Shown here piece after piece: positions 17,527 through 27,131 of a stretch of 64,000 nt of DNA (position 1 is its first letter; each line of letters opens with the position of its first letter). Below the pieces are notes generated by a model. It searched no databases. It was given only the letters and a program-made list of their open reading frames with translations, and was not told the origin of the DNA. Location: the NCBI GenBank assembly GCA_016711125.1, contig JADJTQ010000003.1, positions 434,001 to 498,000 of the forward strand, written 5' to 3'. Both the position numbers and the translations under genes were made by a program. The stretch comes from Saprospiraceae bacterium. Lineage in GTDB: Bacteria; Bacteroidota; Bacteroidia; Chitinophagales; Saprospiraceae.

Positions 17527-19287
17527 ATGAATAAGATAATTAGTTATTTTGTCTTCCTATTATTGCTTGGGACAGAAGCTTCAAGCTACGCTCAACCGAT
17601 TTTTATTGATCAGCCGATTGAATGCGGAGACCTGCTAGTTTTCCCCCATATCACCGACACGACTAAATTTTATTATTTACCCAATAAAATTGCTTTGGGC
17701 ACCACCACCAATGGAAAACCTCAATTTTCGTTTTTACGCTATGTTCAAAATGTAAAAACAGTTGCCGGAGCAGAAGCTCAGAATGAAGGTGATGGGGGTG
17801 GCATCGTGCACGCATTAGTCGAACTTAAAGTTACCGACCAACAGATCGTTCAAGCTCAGGCCGAATTAAAGAGAAAATTAAGACGACCCAGTGCCGTCAT
17901 CATGGGACCGATCATTTATAAGGGTGGTAATTTTTCCCTCATTTCGTCTTTTGCTGATGAAGGAAGTGAGTTTACCAAGAGAGTGATTGGAGTTGGGAGG
18001 GCACCGGTATTTGTCGGGAATAAGGCTGCTGTATCACTAAGGTTAACCAAGCTCGGTTCGAAAATTCTTTGGGAGTCATGCCAAACACCAACTCCTGACC
18101 TCAGTTTTTCCTTTGTAATGGATTTTGCGGGCTATCGTTCACCTATGCAAGCGAGGATTGAAGTAGACTGGGACAAAGTATTTGAACATGAACAATTCGG
18201 AGCCGGGGTAAGCGTTGGGACTCCCTGGATTCGCTTAGGTGCCGACATCAAGGCCACCTTTGATGAACTGCGTGAACAAGGAGTGATCAAAGTGATCAAC
18301 TTTGGTGCCGATGACAAAATGGAAGCACTAATAGATGCCGCCTATAAGAAGATTCTTGATATGATGTTTTCTCCCTTCTCTATGCCGGCTGTCAATGAAG
18401 CTTCTACCATTGACCAAATTGCCAAGGGCATTAAGACCATTGGTGAAGGAGCAAAACAAGCAGGCTCGTTGGTCAGTTTCAATTTTGCCTATGAGATGAA
18501 GCAACAAAAGAAAAGTGGTAAATATGTCATTGACCTCAGTAAAGCCAGCACCGAGACGATCAATTTTCGATTTGATGAAAACCTGGGCAGTGATGTCTCG
18601 AAGTGCAAAGACTGTTTTCGCAGTGTCAATCTGGATGATCCGTTTTACAAGCAACGAGAGATCCTGGTGTCGGTTGATGGTCTCAATACCGAGCAATTTA
18701 GTAAATACATCAATTTTGTGACGGTAAGCATGAAAAAGGTTCATGGAGGCGGCGAGCTAACCACCGATGAAGTGAGGATAGCTCAGAAAGAATTTGTGGA
18801 GGCGGCAGGTAATCCTTTTAGACTTCTGTACGGGTGGAAAGATGCCAAAGATGCGGATCGAAATGCTTGGCTTAATTATGATTATAAAACAGTATGGAGT
18901 TTCTTTGGAGATCATACTGTGGTAAAAGACTGGGCACGAACTGATCAGTTGGGTCTTAATGTGGCACCGCCCTTTCATCCGGTTTCGGTAAGTGTTGAGG
19001 CAGATCCGGCGTTACTTTCCAGTGCCGGAATACGGGTTGCTACCGTTAAATTTTACTACGATTACGGGGCTGGAGAAAAGATTGAACAGGTGACTCTGAA
19101 GGGTACCGATCCGGTGCCGGCCCAACTTGCAGAATTCATGTTGAAACAAGCACAGTATGATTATGAATATGAAATTGTCTGGCGTCTTTTCGGAAATAAA
19201 AGCTTGACATCGGGGAGAAAGAAATCGTCTGACAGTTTACTTTATATCGATGAAATACCAGTCGATGCACAGGCTGTTTTGAATTAA
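17527..19287 (+). CDS. secreted two-domain protein, array family member 6
   Basis: A 586-aa protein with signal peptide (about 1-22, ending YA-Q). Closest relative of member 5: FYYLPNKIALG at 48-58, GGGIVHALVEL at 90-100, IMGPIIYKGGNFSLISSF at 125-142, VGRAPVFVGNKAAVS at 156-170, TPTPDLSFSFVMDFAGY at 187-203, ARIEVDWDKVFEHEQFG at 209-225, AAYKKILDMMFSPF at 271-284. C-domain: VNLDDPFYKQREI at 367-379, INFVTVSMKK at 395-404, LLYGWKDAKDAD near 433, WLNYDYKTVWSFFG at 448-461, and LYIDEI near the end. It carries two Cys (360 and 363) in KCKDC just before the second domain, which the others lack. Confidence 0.85.
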   Translation: MNKIISYFVFLLLLGTEASSYAQPIFIDQPIECGDLLVFPHITDTTKFYYLPNKIALGTTTNGKPQFSFLRYVQNVKTVAGAEAQNEGDGGGIVHALVELKVTDQQIVQAQAELKRKLRRPSAVIMGPIIYKGGNFSLISSFADEGSEFTKRVIGVGRAPVFVGNKAAVSLRLTKLGSKILWESCQTPTPDLSFSFVMDFAGYRSPMQARIEVDWDKVFEHEQFGAGVSVGTPWIRLGADIKATFDELREQGVIKVINFGADDKMEALIDAAYKKILDMMFSPFSMPAVNEASTIDQIAKGIKTIGEGAKQAGSLVSFNFAYEMKQQKKSGKYVIDLSKASTETINFRFDENLGSDVSKCKDCFRSVNLDDPFYKQREILVSVDGLNTEQFSKYINFVTVSMKKVHGGGELTTDEVRIAQKEFVEAAGNPFRLLYGWKDAKDADRNAWLNYDYKTVWSFFGDHTVVKDWARTDQLGLNVAPPFHPVSVSVEADPALLSSAGIRVATVKFYYDYGAGEKIEQVTLKGTDPVPAQLAEFMLKQAQYDYEYEIVWRLFGNKSLTSGRKKSSDSLLYIDEIPVDAQAVLN

Positions 19288-19351
19288 ATAGCTTGAGGAA
19301 TTTACAATACCACAAAGTCATTTTAGCAATAAAAAGTTAATTTCTAATCAA

Positions 19352-20527
19352 ATGAACAAAATTTCGGCACTTATTTTTTTATGCTGTGCTATAGCGTTTT
19401 CGTGTGACCTGGAACGCATAGAGTTGGGAACAGGGGATAGTTCGACATTTAATATTACCATTGGTGGAAATGCAAACGATTTTCCCAATGATGTGCTGGC
19501 CAATCCGGATGGCACTTTCATTGTAGCGGGCAAGACTCAAAGCTTCTCCAGCGATAAGAATAATGATGCCTACCTCAGTAGAATTGATAAAAAGGGAGTT
19601 ACTAGCTGGGAAAAAAATTATGGTACAACAGGGGAAGATTGGGCTCTGGCCGTAACCGCGACAACAGACGGTGGCTTTGTCTTGGCTGGGAGAACGTCTC
19701 CAGCGGGGATGAATAATACCGATATTTTCTTGGTAAAGGTAAATGGTAACACTGGAGCGGAGGTTTGGCGTAAGACCTATGGAGCAACGGATTCCACAGA
19801 GATAGCATTTGGCATCGTTCCAACCGGAAATGGCGATTTCTTAGTAGGATATACAGCTGCCAATGCATTTGGGGGTGCCAGTGCCATAAAATTTATGGGC
19901 ATCAACGCTAATGGTGCAAAGGTCTCTGACCGATTGGGAAGATCCGGGGAGATCTATATTAATAAAATGATTAAGACTACAGACAATAAAATCGTGATTG
20001 TGGGTCAGGAATCATCAAATTCGACAACTTCCTACCTGGCCAAATTTAACGAAGATGGGAGTTTTATCTGGGATCAAAAATTTAGTGGTGCGGTCCAGAA
20101 CTACGCTCCGGGTTATGGAGTGGTTGAAATGCCAGATCGAAGTCTTTTTTTAGCTGGCAGCTACCTGGGTGATAGTGATCATGATTTTTTATTGGTGAGT
20201 TACTCTGAGATTGGAATGAAATTGATCGACACTCAATGGGGCGGGGCTAATGCGGATGAACTTCTGGGCATAACGCGCACCTTGGATGGGCAGGTACTTA
20301 CTTTAGGTTATAGTCAAAGTTTTAGTGCCAAAAATGAAATTTACTTGTCAAAAAGAAAAAAGACAGATGGCAGCGAAATATGGGTCAAACATTTTGCTGA
20401 GCAGTGGGTGCAGGGAGCAGATGTAGATCTTTGTCCGGATGGAGGTTTCATCATTTGCACGGCGCAAAACGGGGCCAATGCGAACATTATTTTAATAAAG
20501 ACCGATGCAAATGGAGAATTCAAGTAG
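19352..20527 (+). CDS. beta-propeller-like lipoprotein
   Basis: A 391-aa protein with a lipoprotein signal ending AFSC (lipidated Cys18). The rest is a run of about six imperfect repeats of 50-60 residues with a consensus like 'DGGFVLAGRT...DIFLVKVNGNTGAEVWRKTYG'. Examples are DGTFIVAGKT near 50, DGGFVLAGRT near 105 and NGDFLVGYT near 161, each followed by an xxxWxKxYG-type strand. This pattern is typical of secreted propeller proteins in Bacteroidota and suggests a membrane-anchored interaction module. It follows member 6 by 64 bases on the same strand. Enzyme activity is not indicated. Confidence 0.75.
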   Translation: MNKISALIFLCCAIAFSCDLERIELGTGDSSTFNITIGGNANDFPNDVLANPDGTFIVAGKTQSFSSDKNNDAYLSRIDKKGVTSWEKNYGTTGEDWALAVTATTDGGFVLAGRTSPAGMNNTDIFLVKVNGNTGAEVWRKTYGATDSTEIAFGIVPTGNGDFLVGYTAANAFGGASAIKFMGINANGAKVSDRLGRSGEIYINKMIKTTDNKIVIVGQESSNSTTSYLAKFNEDGSFIWDQKFSGAVQNYAPGYGVVEMPDRSLFLAGSYLGDSDHDFLLVSYSEIGMKLIDTQWGGANADELLGITRTLDGQVLTLGYSQSFSAKNEIYLSKRKKTDGSEIWVKHFAEQWVQGADVDLCPDGGFIICTAQNGANANIILIKTDANGEFK

Positions 20528-20597
20528 ATTATTTGTCCCTGTTTTTAGCGTCAATAATTCAGAGAGTCAATTCATTTTTGGATTAAGATGCTTTAGC

Positions 20598-21146
20598 ATG
20601 ATCTGTTTCATGGTTTTCTATGGAGTGGGGGTATTATGTGCTCAGCGAGACCTAAAAGCCATTACTTCAGACGCTGACAATGTCCTCGCAGAATTGACGG
20701 GAGGACAAGTGAATAAAATTGAAAGAGCGATGTTGACTAAGGAGGATGAACGTTCAGTAACGCTCAGTATTCGATTTGTTGGGTTTTCAGATAAAGAATA
20801 TAGATTACAGGCAGCCATATTGAATTCACGGAAGGAGGTGATGAAAAATATCAGAATTGCGGAAAGTAATATGCCAAAAAGCAAACAAGCGGAAATTTTG
20901 CTGGCTATAGATCCCGATGCAAAGTCAGGAAGCAACTCATTTTTGCAGAGTCAATATTTGAAGATCAGAGTCAATCCAATAGAAGGCGGAATCTCCGGGT
21001 TACTGGGCGATACTTTTGGAGATTTCAGTTTGGGTTCCCTGGAATTTCTATTTGAACTCAATAAGACATGGATGATGATCGGACCGGGTGTAACTGTAAA
21101 TGTGAAATTGGTACCCTTTAAAAATGCTGCGTCTATTATACCCTAA
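20598..21146 (+). CDS. small secreted protein of unknown function
   Basis: The frame is open from 20505, but the ATG at 20598 gives a proper signal peptide (MICFMVFYGVGVLCA-Q) and avoids overlapping the propeller gene, so I chose it; the product is 182 aa. The mature part, beginning RDLKAITSDADNVL, contains a stretch of alternating strands (ERSVTLSIRFVGF, EYRLQAAIL) compatible with a small beta-sandwich. No family is recognised. The context is the same operon, 45 bases before the next gene. Confidence 0.7.
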   Translation: MICFMVFYGVGVLCAQRDLKAITSDADNVLAELTGGQVNKIERAMLTKEDERSVTLSIRFVGFSDKEYRLQAAILNSRKEVMKNIRIAESNMPKSKQAEILLAIDPDAKSGSNSFLQSQYLKIRVNPIEGGISGLLGDTFGDFSLGSLEFLFELNKTWMMIGPGVTVNVKLVPFKNAASIIP

Positions 21147-21191
21147 CAAATCAGTAAAGGAAAATCTAGATAGGCATTAAATGAAATTGTA

Positions 21192-22670
21192 ATGAAATTT
21201 AATCACAAACTTAACTTTTTGATGATTCATTTAATCATCATGTTTTTTTTGATGATATCATTAACAGGATTATCTAATGCACAGGTCTCACAGAGCATCA
21301 AGGATCGGGTGATTCTTACAGATATTTTTAGGTATTCGGACACGAAGCATGAAGAACCTCCCAAACCTACCGCTGAGCAATTAAAACGACAGGGACCGGA
21401 CAATCTCGGCTTTCTGGAATGGAAAAATCTTGTAGGTGGAGAGTATCCTTTCTCCACTTCTTATTCTTTGGTTAATATTTATCATCAAATATATAGTGAT
21501 GCCAATCCTTTATCAGGATATTTTTATTATCTACCAAATGGCTATAATCTACGTTGGTCACCGGTCAGTGGTTATTCGCTCTTCATAAAATTTTTGTCAA
21601 GTGCCTCGGGTGCCAAGGGTGAGGCCACGGTTACAGCTGAGCTTACGCCAAATATTTCCAATACTGATTTGACAATGGCTGGTCAACTACTAAATGCAAA
21701 AATTAAGGGAAATGCCAGAATGCAGAATGTCGATGTATTGTCCTTGGTTTCTGCGCCGTTGGCTGGTCCGCCAAAAATCTCTATAAATCAGATCACCAGT
21801 TTCGGGATTGATCCAAAAGATATCTCTGTGACGCGGCCGTCCAATCTCGCTGAGCCAATTACTATTAGCTGGCGGATGGGAAATGTTGAGAATCTCATGA
21901 CTGCCTTATTTCAGAATGTGGGATTAAGTGGTAACCTTTTTTTACAACCATTAGGTGACAATATGCCAGAGATCAGTATTCCTTTCAATATCAAATTAAA
22001 TGATCAGAATACTTTTGGCAAATTTGAATTGGATCGGGCAACCTGGCGCAGTCAACCTTGGGTCAATCAAACACCATATCCGATTAATTTGAAAAATGTG
22101 CACATAGTCAAATCCAGAAGTAACGAAGCCCACCCTCTGACAGTCTATACCTGGCAGGCGGGTGATGTAGAAATACCTCCGGGAGCCCAGGTTTCGTTTG
22201 ATGCGCTTTCGGTACCGGCGTGGATCGACAATAATCCCGGAATTTATCGAATTTGGCTCGACTATGAAGTCAAAGCATGCAATTACTGCGACGATGAAGT
22301 TCAAAATAATCTGATTGGTGGGGCAAAAGGTACCCGGAGTCGTAAGTTGACGTTTGATGTTTTTGATCCTGTGGGTTATTCGGGAGCCAGGATGTTGAAG
22401 GTCAAAATACGGTCCGTTCAGGCGGACCCTAATACAAGAACGAAGACAGATTTACCTACATTAACGATTCATACAGATGGTGTTACATTAGACGGAGGCA
22501 CTATTTTTGTGCCGGAGGGGAGTGATCCTGAATTCGAATATTTTGTACAACTAATCATGCCGGATGGAACAATTTTCGAATCCGATTTTTGGGAGATAAG
22601 CAAGGACCCTGATACAAATATCATTGGTCAGGCCCTGATCAAAAGGATGGTAAAATCTTTTAAAAAATGA
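21192..22670 (+). CDS. secreted protein, distant relative of the array family
   Basis: A 492-aa protein with a signal peptide (about residues 1-30, ending SNA-Q). It keeps a weak version of the N-domain pattern: GYFYYLPNGYNLRW near 109-122 corresponds to the YYLP landmark, followed by alternating strands. It lacks the LPGSKAA and LDDPxxxxREI motifs. The C-terminal half has a Cys pair in KACNYCDD near 361 and ends in a basic helix. Relationship to the array is inferred from length, the YYLP landmark and position. Its stop overlaps the next start (ATGA). Confidence 0.75.
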   Translation: MKFNHKLNFLMIHLIIMFFLMISLTGLSNAQVSQSIKDRVILTDIFRYSDTKHEEPPKPTAEQLKRQGPDNLGFLEWKNLVGGEYPFSTSYSLVNIYHQIYSDANPLSGYFYYLPNGYNLRWSPVSGYSLFIKFLSSASGAKGEATVTAELTPNISNTDLTMAGQLLNAKIKGNARMQNVDVLSLVSAPLAGPPKISINQITSFGIDPKDISVTRPSNLAEPITISWRMGNVENLMTALFQNVGLSGNLFLQPLGDNMPEISIPFNIKLNDQNTFGKFELDRATWRSQPWVNQTPYPINLKNVHIVKSRSNEAHPLTVYTWQAGDVEIPPGAQVSFDALSVPAWIDNNPGIYRIWLDYEVKACNYCDDEVQNNLIGGAKGTRSRKLTFDVFDPVGYSGARMLKVKIRSVQADPNTRTKTDLPTLTIHTDGVTLDGGTIFVPEGSDPEFEYFVQLIMPDGTIFESDFWEISKDPDTNIIGQALIKRMVKSFKK

Positions 22671-24106
22671 TCAGGATGCCAACTGCCTTTGCAATTTTGT
22701 TCAGCATACGTTTAATTTTCGGATTTTTATTTATGTCAAATGTTTCCGGACAAGCAGATTTAAGTTCCAAACTTCGTTTATACGGAGTCGACGTCTATCG
22801 GGACCACTCGCAAAAGAATTTGTACTATTATAGTCCTTCCGAAATAAAACTTCAGACATCAAGTACGGGAGCGCCTTCGATAGTGCTACTGCAAATGCGC
22901 TATACCGGAACTTTTCTGTACTCAGACAAGGATTTCAAAGGATTTCATAATATTCTGCAGCTATCAGTTGTTCTTAGTTCCCTGCCAACTTCCACATACG
23001 ATTTAATTAGGAAGAATCTGGGCTTTAATGTGGATTTGAGACCTCTGCCCATTAAAAAATTTCATAGTGAGTTAATTATTCCAGTGGGTGATATGTCTCT
23101 GGCAAATGAGAAATACCGGAAAATTATCATGGGTGGAGTTGAGGCTTCCGGAGAGACTAACTCAGCTAATTCATTTTGGCAGGAAAGGACGTTCACATTG
23201 CAACTGGATAATAATGATGCACAATTATTATGGGATCAATTGGAATCTGGAAAATTGGGATTGAGTTTTTCTTATGCATTTTATGCAGAGGCTATTCCTG
23301 GTACGGTAGGAGAGATGCTGGAAACCGGGCCAAAGAAACCAATTTCTGCTGAGGATCTTCCTGACGATGCTGTTTTCGATGATAGATTAAATACCTATCT
23401 CATCAACGGAAATGCATTTCCAATTCATGTTGGTCGTGAATATTTGTCAGACTGCCTGAAGAGGGTCGATATTAACGAAGAGTTACCACCAGCATATGCT
23501 TCTTTCGAAGTCAGATGTTATGATTTTGCGGATGACCTGAGACCTGATTTATTTAAAAAGATAGTTGAAATCAAAGCATTTGCAGCTGCTAAGGAATATA
23601 TTAGTACCAAGGCTGAGTTTAATCGGAATTCACGGGATATAAGTGGCAAGTCTGTCAGGTTTTCATATGCCATTCGTCTTGACCAACCATTGGAATACAG
23701 GATTATTGAAGTAAATGTCAATGGCGAGATGGACGTATCACCCTGGATTGAAAAGAAAGATTGGTCGGAAGTCATTGACATAACTACTCCACAGTTATTA
23801 AACAGTTTCTCAAAAAAGAACCTGGATGTCGAACTGGACCTTGTACAGATGGCTTCTTCCGATTTAACAGAGATGGAGTGCGAAGTACGATATGTTTGTA
23901 ATAGACAGGAACTTAGCCAGATCATAAAATGGACTGAATCTGATGAAGTAGGTATCAGGAATGTGACATTCTCATACGATATTTCTACACAAATTGGATA
24001 CCGCTTGATTTTGAAAGATCCGAGTGGTATAAAAATATTGAAGTTCAAATCCATTGATTCTTCTGACGATTATCTGTTTATTGATCTTCAAAAGGAATTC
24101 AGATAG
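22667..24106 (+). CDS. secreted protein, divergent array family member
   Basis: A 479-aa protein with signal peptide (about 1-28, ending VSG-Q). N-domain resemblance: NLYYYSPSEIKLQ near 45, then the strand TFTLQLDNNDAQLLWDQLE near 176-194, which parallels the 'L.k.gAeLLWesf' segment of the others, then LGLSFSYAFYAEAIPG. The C-terminal half has RVDINEELPPAYASFEVR in the place of the LDDP motif. It lacks the GSKAA sequence and the MMFSP junction. It is translationally coupled to the preceding gene (4-base overlap) and leaves 11 bases to the next. Confidence 0.75.
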   Translation: MIRMPTAFAILFSIRLIFGFLFMSNVSGQADLSSKLRLYGVDVYRDHSQKNLYYYSPSEIKLQTSSTGAPSIVLLQMRYTGTFLYSDKDFKGFHNILQLSVVLSSLPTSTYDLIRKNLGFNVDLRPLPIKKFHSELIIPVGDMSLANEKYRKIIMGGVEASGETNSANSFWQERTFTLQLDNNDAQLLWDQLESGKLGLSFSYAFYAEAIPGTVGEMLETGPKKPISAEDLPDDAVFDDRLNTYLINGNAFPIHVGREYLSDCLKRVDINEELPPAYASFEVRCYDFADDLRPDLFKKIVEIKAFAAAKEYISTKAEFNRNSRDISGKSVRFSYAIRLDQPLEYRIIEVNVNGEMDVSPWIEKKDWSEVIDITTPQLLNSFSKKNLDVELDLVQMASSDLTEMECEVRYVCNRQELSQIIKWTESDEVGIRNVTFSYDISTQIGYRLILKDPSGIKILKFKSIDSSDDYLFIDLQKEFR

Positions 24107-24117
24107 AAATCAACTGG

Positions 24118-24351
24118 ATGGATAATTTGTCAGAAAAATCAATGCAAAAAGCGAGATCTTGTTGCGATGAAGCACAACTGAGTCATCGTATTTTTAGGCT
24201 CCGAAAGGCTTTTCTGCAACTATCGAAATTCCAGCGAGATCAGGACTTGACAATATATTTGGATTCCCTAAATAGGAAATCCGGAGTGAATTTTAGATTA
24301 TTGATGAACTACATGCTTGCCTATGTTTACAATGTTGACCGGACTCTATAG
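24118..24351 (+). CDS. small cytoplasmic protein of unknown function
   Basis: A 77-aa protein without a signal peptide, predicted mostly helical and rich in Arg and Leu, with a Cys pair (ARSCCDEAQ) near residue 15. It starts 11 bases after the divergent array member, and its end overlaps the reconstructed start of the caspase-like gene by 20 bases. The position in the operon supports it being real; no family is recognised. Confidence 0.55.
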   Translation: MDNLSEKSMQKARSCCDEAQLSHRIFRLRKAFLQLSKFQRDQDLTIYLDSLNRKSGVNFRLLMNYMLAYVYNVDRTL

Positions 24352-24395
24352 AATGGGTAATATTCTAGCTGTACTTAGTCTAGGCTTACTTGCTA

Positions 24396-25593
24396 GTGTC
24401 AAGTCAATTTTATATTGTCGTATAAATTGATTAACTTCGTAGCCCAAAAGGCTATGAAGAAATACAAGATAACTTTAAGCAAGGCAGAACATGATCAGTT
24501 GATCGACCTGGTAAGTAAAGGCGTTCATAGTTCGCAGCTGTATCGCACAGCATATATTCTTCTAAACTGCGATGAAGGCAAACATGGGGATAAAATAACC
24601 AACGAACAAATAACCCGGGTTTTGAAAATTAGTCTGCGAATGATCGACCGGATAAAGCAAAGGGCTGTAGAAGAGGGTGCTGAGGCCTGCTTGGAACGCA
24701 AACCCTTGAGCCGAACAAAGCCCAAATTAGCTGATGGAGAATTGGAAGCCCACTTGATAGCATTGAGTTGTAGCAGTCCACCCAAAGGTTTCAGTAAATG
24801 GTCGCTTCGAATGTTGGCGGATAAAGTAGTTGAATTGAAGTATGTCGAAAATATTTCTCACGAAACGGTAAGACGTGTTCTAAAAAAAACGAATTGAAGC
24901 CATGGAAGGTAGTTGGATGGATTATTCCACCCCATCAGAATGGTTCGTTTGTTGCTTCAATGGAAAAAGTTCTGGACATATACAAAAGACCCTACAATAA
25001 GGATTTTCCAGTGATTTGTATGGATGAATCGCCCAAACAGTTAATCAAAGAAACCAGAACCCGAATACCAATGAAACAGGGGTTTGAGGCAAGAGAAGAC
25101 TTTGAATATGAACGTTGTGGAGTAGCCAATATTTTTCTTGCATCGGAGCCTCTAAAGGGCAAAAGACATGTAGAGGTAACGGAAAGAAAACAAAAACTGA
25201 CTGGGCAAAGTTTATCAAACGAATTGCGGATGAGTGGTATATAAAGGCAATAAGAATAACGCTGGTCATGGATAATTTAGCCACTCATACAGCTGGTGCA
25301 TTGTATGAAACATATCCCAGCGAGGAAGCTAAAAGAATATGGGATAGATTTGAATTCATCTATACCCCAAAGCATGGCAGTTGGTTAAATATGGCCGAAA
25401 TAGAATTGAACGTATTAATGGGACAATGCTTAAATCGAAGAATAGATACTATTGAAACAATGAGTGAAGAAGCAGAAGCCTGGTGCATGCACAGAAATAA
25501 TAAAAAGGCCATAATAAACTGGCAGTTTACTAATCAAGATGCACGAATAAAATTAGAAAGACTGTATCCGACAATAGTTCTTTGACATGACAC
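24396..25593 (+). mobile_element. IS630-family insertion sequence
   Basis: A 1198-bp element bounded by inverted repeats GTGTCAAGTCAA (left) and GTGTCATGTCAA (reverse complement of the right end), flanked on both sides by TA (24394-24395 and 25594-25595), the TA-target duplication typical of IS630/Tc1-mariner elements. It lies in the same orientation as the host operon and interrupts the signal peptide codons of the caspase-like lipoprotein. Confidence 0.92.
24454..25585 (+). pseudogene. IS630 transposase, needs two -1 frameshifts
   Basis: Catalyses cut-and-paste transposition. Frame 1 (to 24897) encodes helix-turn-helix domains. At 24882-24889 lies a run of eight A giving the slippery heptamer A-AAA-AAA; a -1 slip leads into frame 2 with ELKPW, which is how IS630 relatives read here. 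Frame 2 carries the first catalytic Asp in ICMDESPKQL. A second -1 shift is needed near 25184-25190 (AGAAAAC) to reach frame 3, which has VMDNLATH (second Asp) and GSWLNMAEIE (catalytic Glu). The first slip may be programmed; the second looks like a mutation or sequencing error. All DDE residues survive. Confidence 0.85.
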
Positions 25594-27131
25594 TAGTGCG
25601 TGTACACCGATTCCAAAATTATCTGGCACTGAGAAAGATAGCTTGAATACGAGTGCCGTGGGTAGCCTGGTGATTCTACCTTCCCGGCCTATCACAAATG
25701 GGGTAAAAATCGAGTGGATTTCTCCATCACCGGCTGATGGGAATATTCCGACTATCGATGGTAAAGTTGAGCTAAGAATTCGAATAGTATCATCCAGCAC
25801 TATCGATATGAGACAAATTGATATCTATCTCAATGGCAAGGTGCTTAGTAATAAGGCTGATGAAGTTAGTCTTTTGAAGAGAGCGGATTATCAAGATCAA
25901 ATTATGACGGTGCATGTTCCCATGGAGGTGGGAAATAATGCCGTACAAGTAGTCGTAGTCAGAGGATCTGAAGAAAAGTATTTTAATGAAAGAGTTTTGG
26001 TGAAAGATGTAAACGGAATACGTTTTGAACCTGCACCAGTGACTGGGACCACAAGAATTACGTGGATTGAGCCCGATGCAATTTCCCTGGGAGGCGAAAT
26101 GTATTCAAGTAAATTAAAGGAATTGCCGGTTCGATTGAATATCACGACTCCCGAGAATCTGACCATGGAAAATTTACAAATTGTTTACAATGGAAATCAT
26201 GAAGCCCCGAGTGGCAAGGCCAGCTTGTTAGGGCAAAATGGATCTTATGTTTTTAGGGACCTTCTGACTCTGGATGAAAATGTGGATATCAACGAATTTA
26301 TACTTAGAGCTACGACCCCTGGTAGCACATCAGAATCTGAAAAGCTTATGATAAATTATTCACCCGTAAGACCGAATGTCTATCTTTTGTCTATCGGTGC
26401 TCAGTTGAATTTAAAGTATGCAGAGAAAGATGCACGTGACTTTGCCAGACTATATGCAGGTCAGGGAAGTAGAACGTATAAACTTTTTAATAATATTACG
26501 GTAGACACTCTTCTTGGTGCCGCGGCGGTTACGTCCGAAATCAGGGGAATGATTGAAACCATTAAAAATAAGTTCAAAACGGGCCAGATTAGCGATGATG
26601 ATTTGGTTATGATCTTCATTTCTTCCCATGGATTTATTGACGAACGTGGCGATTTCAGGATTCAGGGGAGTGACTATATGCCAGAGCGGAAGAGTACAAC
26701 CTCTGTATCCTATAGAAATGACATCCTCGCCTATCTGGATGAGTTACCATGTAAAAAATTAATTTTAATTGATGCTTGTCACAGTGGTGGAGCGCGATCA
26801 AATTCTTCCGATATTTTGAATGCAATCCAGGACATTAAAAAAGCGCCCAGAGGTTTTGCAATCCTTTCTTCCAGCAGCAGAGATGAAGAGTCTTATGAGG
26901 ATGTCAAATGGCAGAATGGAGCATTCACTGAAGGCCTTATCTCAGGTTTAAAAGAAGGCAGAGCAGATGAAGATAGGAATGGTATAATTAGTTTGATGGA
27001 GTTGGAAAAATACCTAAAGAGTGAAGTTCCAAACATGGTCAAAGAAATCAAAAACAAGCCTCAAAATCCATTATTAACCAAAAATGATATCGGCGACTTG
27101 CCCATTTTTATCTTAGAATGAAAATCCAAAA

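Larger units (their letters stand above)
24332..27121 (+). pseudogene. caspase-like (C14, clan CD) lipoprotein gene split by IS630
   Basis: Removing the IS and one copy of the TA target joins 24332-24395 to 25596-27121 in one frame of 529 codons. The joined protein begins MLTGLYRMGNILAVLSLG and continues to a lipobox LLASAC (Cys24), so the native product was a membrane-anchored lipoprotein. The intact downstream ORF now begins only at a TTG (25643) and lacks any export signal. Numbered from that TTG, two Ig-like beta regions occupy about 22-110 and 135-240. The caspase-like domain follows with His329 in FISSHGF and Cys379 in LILIDACHSGGA, both catalytic residues intact. A Ca-binding-like acidic loop (DEDRNG) follows. 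It is probably no longer exported. Confidence 0.85.
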
